The position numbers were made by a program, and so were the translations under genes. Source: JAPOUP01 sp965199865 (GTDB lineage Bacteria; Pseudomonadota; Alphaproteobacteria; Rhodobacterales; Rhodobacteraceae). Taken from it: a DNA stretch of 64,000 bases. Every line of letters starts with the position of its first letter. Position 1 is the first letter of the stretch. Under the pieces are notes generated by a model. That model did no database searches and had not been told where the DNA came from. It saw only the letters and a list, made by a program, of their open reading frames with translations. The stretch spans positions 186,001-250,000 of the forward strand of contig CBDATU010000020.1 in assembly GCA_965199865.1 (NCBI GenBank), read 5' to 3'. Of the stretch, positions 61,471 through 64,000 are shown piece after piece.

Positions 61471-63660
61471 TCAGGCATCAAGCACCAGTGTCCTGGTTCT
61501 GGAACGCGAACAGCAGACCGTGATATGGGTGTTCGAGGCTTTTTCCAGATCCGTCTGCACCAGGTCGCGGTGATCCGGCATCCCTTCGAATACGCGGGTC
61601 AGGCAGGTGCCACAAACCCCCGACTGGCACGAGACCTGAACAGGTACGCCATGCTCCTGAAGTTTCCGGGCGATGGTTTCTCCGGGCTGCACGTCGAACG
61701 TCTTGCCCGAACGCTTCGCAACAACGGTGAACGGAGCTCCGTCGGTGTCGATCTCGGCACCAAACCGTTCGAGGTGAATGAATTCTGTCGACCAGCCATT
61801 CGCCTTTGCCGCGCTGACCACGAAATCCATAAACCCGTTAGGCCCACAGACATATAGATGGCTGTCTTTCGAACCATCCGCAAAAACCCTGTTGATGTCC
61901 AGCTGCTGCTCTTTGGGTCCGCTGTCCACATGGATGTGGACTCTGGAGCCGTAGCGAGCCAGCTCTTCCGTGAAAGCCAGACGATCTGGAGTGCGGCCGC
62001 AATAATGCATCTCCCATGCCGCACCTCTGGCTTCAAGCTCATAGGCCATGCTGAGAATCGGCGTAATGCCGATTCCGCCGGCAAACAGGATCGCGTGTGA
62101 CACGCCTTCCTGCACCGGGAAGTTGTTACGAGGACGGCTGATACGGATCCTCTGGCCCTGCCGGAACTGCGCATGGATCGTCGACGATCCCCCTCTCGAG
62201 TCAGGATCAAGCTGGATGCCAAGTCGATACCTGCTGCGATCAGAAGGTTCTCCTGTCAGGGAGTACTGGCGAATCAGACCCGAGCGCACATGGACATCCA
62301 CATGCGCGCCCGCCTCATAGGCTGGCAGTTCGCCACCATCCACGCCCTCCAGATCCAGAGCGATGATGCCGTTGGCCGCTTCGCTTCGAGTCCTGATGGC
62401 CATGTCGAGCCAGGGACTGGCTGTGGCGGCACTGTCGCCTGGCTTCTCCAGCACCTCGCTCGCCAGGTGCACCCTGACCGGCATTTTCGAATAGGCGCGG
62501 ATCGAGTTGTTCATGGCCACGACCGGATCACCCGTCAGTTCGAATCTCTCGACGCGGCGGCGAAGGGCTTCCAGCAGAAGGATGATCTCCCGCCGCGCCA
62601 GATGCATACCCATGCACATATGTATCCCCTGCCCGAATCCGACCTGGTCGTGCACTTCACGGGTCACGTCGAAACGGTCGGGGTCGATGAATTTCCGTTC
62701 GTCGCGATTGGCACTGGCATAGATCACCAGAACGCGCTTTCCCCTAGGAATTATGTGGCCTGCGATTTCGGACTCCTCGGCGACATAGCGCGTGAACGCC
62801 CTGATCGGCGTTGCCATCCGCACGGCTTCCTCGACCGCATTCGGGATGAGCGACGCATCGGCACGGATCTTTTCCCACTCATCCGGATGGTCGGCCAGGA
62901 ACTTGACGATCTGCCCAGTGGTCGAGATCGTCGTGTCGAGGGAGGGGTTGATGTAGTCACGCATAAGCTGGGAGCATGTCTCATAGGAAAGACCGCGCTG
63001 CGGACCCACTTCGAAGATCCGTTTTGCCCAACCACCATCCTTGAGTTTTTCCGGGCGTCCGTATTCCAGCAGAAAATCACGTAGGTCCCTGAGATCATCG
63101 AATGCCTGACGTGTCCGCTCGTTTTCGGTGCTGAACAGGTTGAATGTCGCCGAGGCCCATTTCAGCATCTGATTATGGTCCACGGCGCGGGGTAACCCAA
63201 CCAGTTCAGCGACAATCGTGACGGGTAGATACCGCGCGAAGTCGGAGACCGCATCAAATTTGCCGCGGGCACAAAGCGTATCGATCAGGTCATCGGCGGC
63301 CGCTTTCAGTAGCGGCTCGATCTCCTTCAGCGCGCCCGGGAGCAGTGGCTCCGATGTAACGGAGCGTGTAAGATCATGCTGCGGCGGATCGGAGTTCAAC
63401 GTCGAGCCAACGAGAATGTCGTTGACCTTCTGCAGAGGCGAGACACCACGCGAGCTCACGAAGCGAAGCGGCTGGCGCAGAACCTCACTGACCTCCCTGT
63501 AACGCGGCAGCGCGTAGAGGTCGTGCCTATCCAGATAGACGACGGGCCCCAGTTCACGCAGTTCGGCATAGACGGGGTAAGGATCAGTGATCGTCTCATC
63601 GGAATAGAAGTCGACCGACGAAACCGGAATTCCGTTGGCAATGTGAGCCTGTATGTTCAT
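61471..63660 (-). CDS. Self-sufficient cytochrome P450 fused to a phthalate-dioxygenase-reductase-type module
   Basis: A 729-residue fusion. Residues 1-400 are a class-I-like P450: oxygen-binding helix DYINPSLDTTISTTGQIVKF, ExxR at Glu288-Ala-Val-Arg291, heme loop FGQGIHMCMGMHLARREI with Cys349. Residues about 415-729 are an FMN/NAD(P)H reductase (RQYSLTGEP, ILFAGGIGITPILSMAYELE, YVCGPNGFMDFVV) followed by a plant-type [2Fe-2S] domain CQSGVCGTC with the fourth Cys 29 residues later (ITVCC). This order (P450-FMN-NAD-2Fe2S) is that of CYP116B enzymes, which do hydroxylations and O-dealkylations without partners. ATG at 63660 has GAGGAGG upstream. Substrate unknown. Confidence 0.9.
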   Translation of the reverse strand: MNIQAHIANGIPVSSVDFYSDETITDPYPVYAELRELGPVVYLDRHDLYALPRYREVSEVLRQPLRFVSSRGVSPLQKVNDILVGSTLNSDPPQHDLTRSVTSEPLLPGALKEIEPLLKAAADDLIDTLCARGKFDAVSDFARYLPVTIVAELVGLPRAVDHNQMLKWASATFNLFSTENERTRQAFDDLRDLRDFLLEYGRPEKLKDGGWAKRIFEVGPQRGLSYETCSQLMRDYINPSLDTTISTTGQIVKFLADHPDEWEKIRADASLIPNAVEEAVRMATPIRAFTRYVAEESEIAGHIIPRGKRVLVIYASANRDERKFIDPDRFDVTREVHDQVGFGQGIHMCMGMHLARREIILLLEALRRRVERFELTGDPVVAMNNSIRAYSKMPVRVHLASEVLEKPGDSAATASPWLDMAIRTRSEAANGIIALDLEGVDGGELPAYEAGAHVDVHVRSGLIRQYSLTGEPSDRSRYRLGIQLDPDSRGGSSTIHAQFRQGQRIRISRPRNNFPVQEGVSHAILFAGGIGITPILSMAYELEARGAAWEMHYCGRTPDRLAFTEELARYGSRVHIHVDSGPKEQQLDINRVFADGSKDSHLYVCGPNGFMDFVVSAAKANGWSTEFIHLERFGAEIDTDGAPFTVVAKRSGKTFDVQPGETIARKLQEHGVPVQVSCQSGVCGTCLTRVFEGMPDHRDLVQTDLEKASNTHITVCCSRSRTRTLVLDA

Positions 63661-63814
63661 GCGCAGACCTCCTCTGCCCATCGGTGCGGATCCCGAAGAT
63701 CATCACATCCGCCTGTCTCAGGGCAGCGAAGCCAGCAAGCGCGATGTCCTCTCCCCTGATCCGGTTCGATGCAGGCGAAAACGGGAATCCTGAGATTTCC
63801 GCTTTGCGCATCAT

Positions 63815-63839
63815 CTACCGGATCGTCCGGTACCGGTAG
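63815..63839. promoter_or_regulatory. Inverted repeat between divergent P450 and a partial gene
   Basis: Arms ctaccgg (63815-63821) and ccggtag (63833-63839) are separated by 11 bases, giving a centre-to-centre distance close to two helical turns. The repeat sits just upstream of the ATG at 63848 and about 155 bp upstream of the P450 start. It is a plausible operator for a regulator encoded on either side. Confidence 0.45.
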
Positions 63840-63847
63840 GCCGAATC

Positions 63848-64000
63848 ATGACAGCAACCAATGTTGCGACCGAGCTGCCGTTTAGCAGCACCGAGAATGA
63901 ATATCAGCAGGAGCTCTACAGCCAACCAGCCACCGAATCGGCTCTTTACCAGTTGGGTCATCCTGTCAGGCAACCGGATCAGACACATGCGGACATTTTC
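63848..64000 (+). CDS. Unidentified protein, N-terminus only
   Basis: An open frame beginning MTATNVATELPFSS and continuing to the right edge (51 residues visible: ENEYQQELYSQPATESALYQ and onward). No domain can be recognised from this part. Its divergent position to the P450 fusion makes a regulator or a co-regulated enzyme plausible, but that is only positional inference. No strong ribosome-binding site is visible. Confidence 0.35.
   Translation, partial: MTATNVATELPFSSTENEYQQELYSQPATESALYQLGHPVRQPDQTHADIF

Overview
The window looks like a GC-rich alphaproteobacterial chromosome, most likely a marine Rhodobacteraceae-type organism. This rests on codon usage, Ugp, Pot, Liv and TAXI-TRAP uptake systems beside catabolic enzymes, DUF3500 and DUF917 proteins, and two sulfatases. 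A host-associated lifestyle (for example a sponge symbiont) is only an inference, from the many insertion sequences and decaying genes. No rRNA, tRNA, CRISPR array or phage module was recognised.

Layout. 1-1.2 kb: C-terminally cut, secreted fibronectin-III protein, followed upstream by an 8-bp tandem repeat. 2.2-5.5 kb: wreckage, with a LysR remnant and a peptide-type permease remnant flanking an IS1595-like transposase, plus an ISAs1 remnant. 5.5-17.2 kb (minus strand): a probable methylated-amine or betaine gene set of PotBCAD-type transporter, trimethylamine-dehydrogenase-like flavoprotein, MttB-family methyltransferase and class III aminotransferase. It has a stop-interrupted DAO oxidase downstream and a DUF917 gene upstream that is cut by an IS5-family element. 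18.9-23.4 kb (plus): ugpBAEC followed by a frameshifted ugpQ. 24.2-28 kb: frameshifted ABM monooxygenase, Ldh-family dehydrogenase, SDR and DUF3500 protein, with a LysR regulator converging from the other side.

29.1-43.0 kb (plus): a tightly packed catabolic block of crotonase resembling 6-oxocamphor hydrolase, sulfatase, cupin, 3-hydroxyacyl-CoA dehydrogenase, FAH hydrolase, SDR, MhpA-like hydroxylase, sulfatase/phosphonate monoester hydrolase, TAXI-TRAP transporter, acyl-CoA-dehydrogenase-fold monooxygenase and GST. No ring-cleavage dioxygenase was found, so the substrate stays unknown. A sulfated aromatic or cyclic ketone is a reasonable guess.

43.06-47.21 kb: a nested transposon. An IS1380-family element (4-bp duplication TTAG) is split by a Tn5/IS4-type element (9-bp duplication) whose 750-residue transposase carries an N-terminal DruA/DUF4338-like domain. 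47.3-58 kb: a second catabolic island with a kynureninase-like/kynurenine-formamidase-like fusion, an aldo/keto reductase, LivGFHM plus binding protein, a RidA-type protein, an SRPBCC protein, an aldo/keto reductase-RidA fusion and a TIGR04076 protein. 58.2-64 kb: broken IS630, a CaiB/BaiF CoA-transferase coupled to the stump of a glutaryl-CoA-dehydrogenase-like gene, a P450-reductase fusion, and the start of a divergent gene.

The most unusual content is the set of fusions (KynU-KFA, AKR-RidA, P450-PDR, DruA-transposase) and the exactly reconstructable nested insertion.
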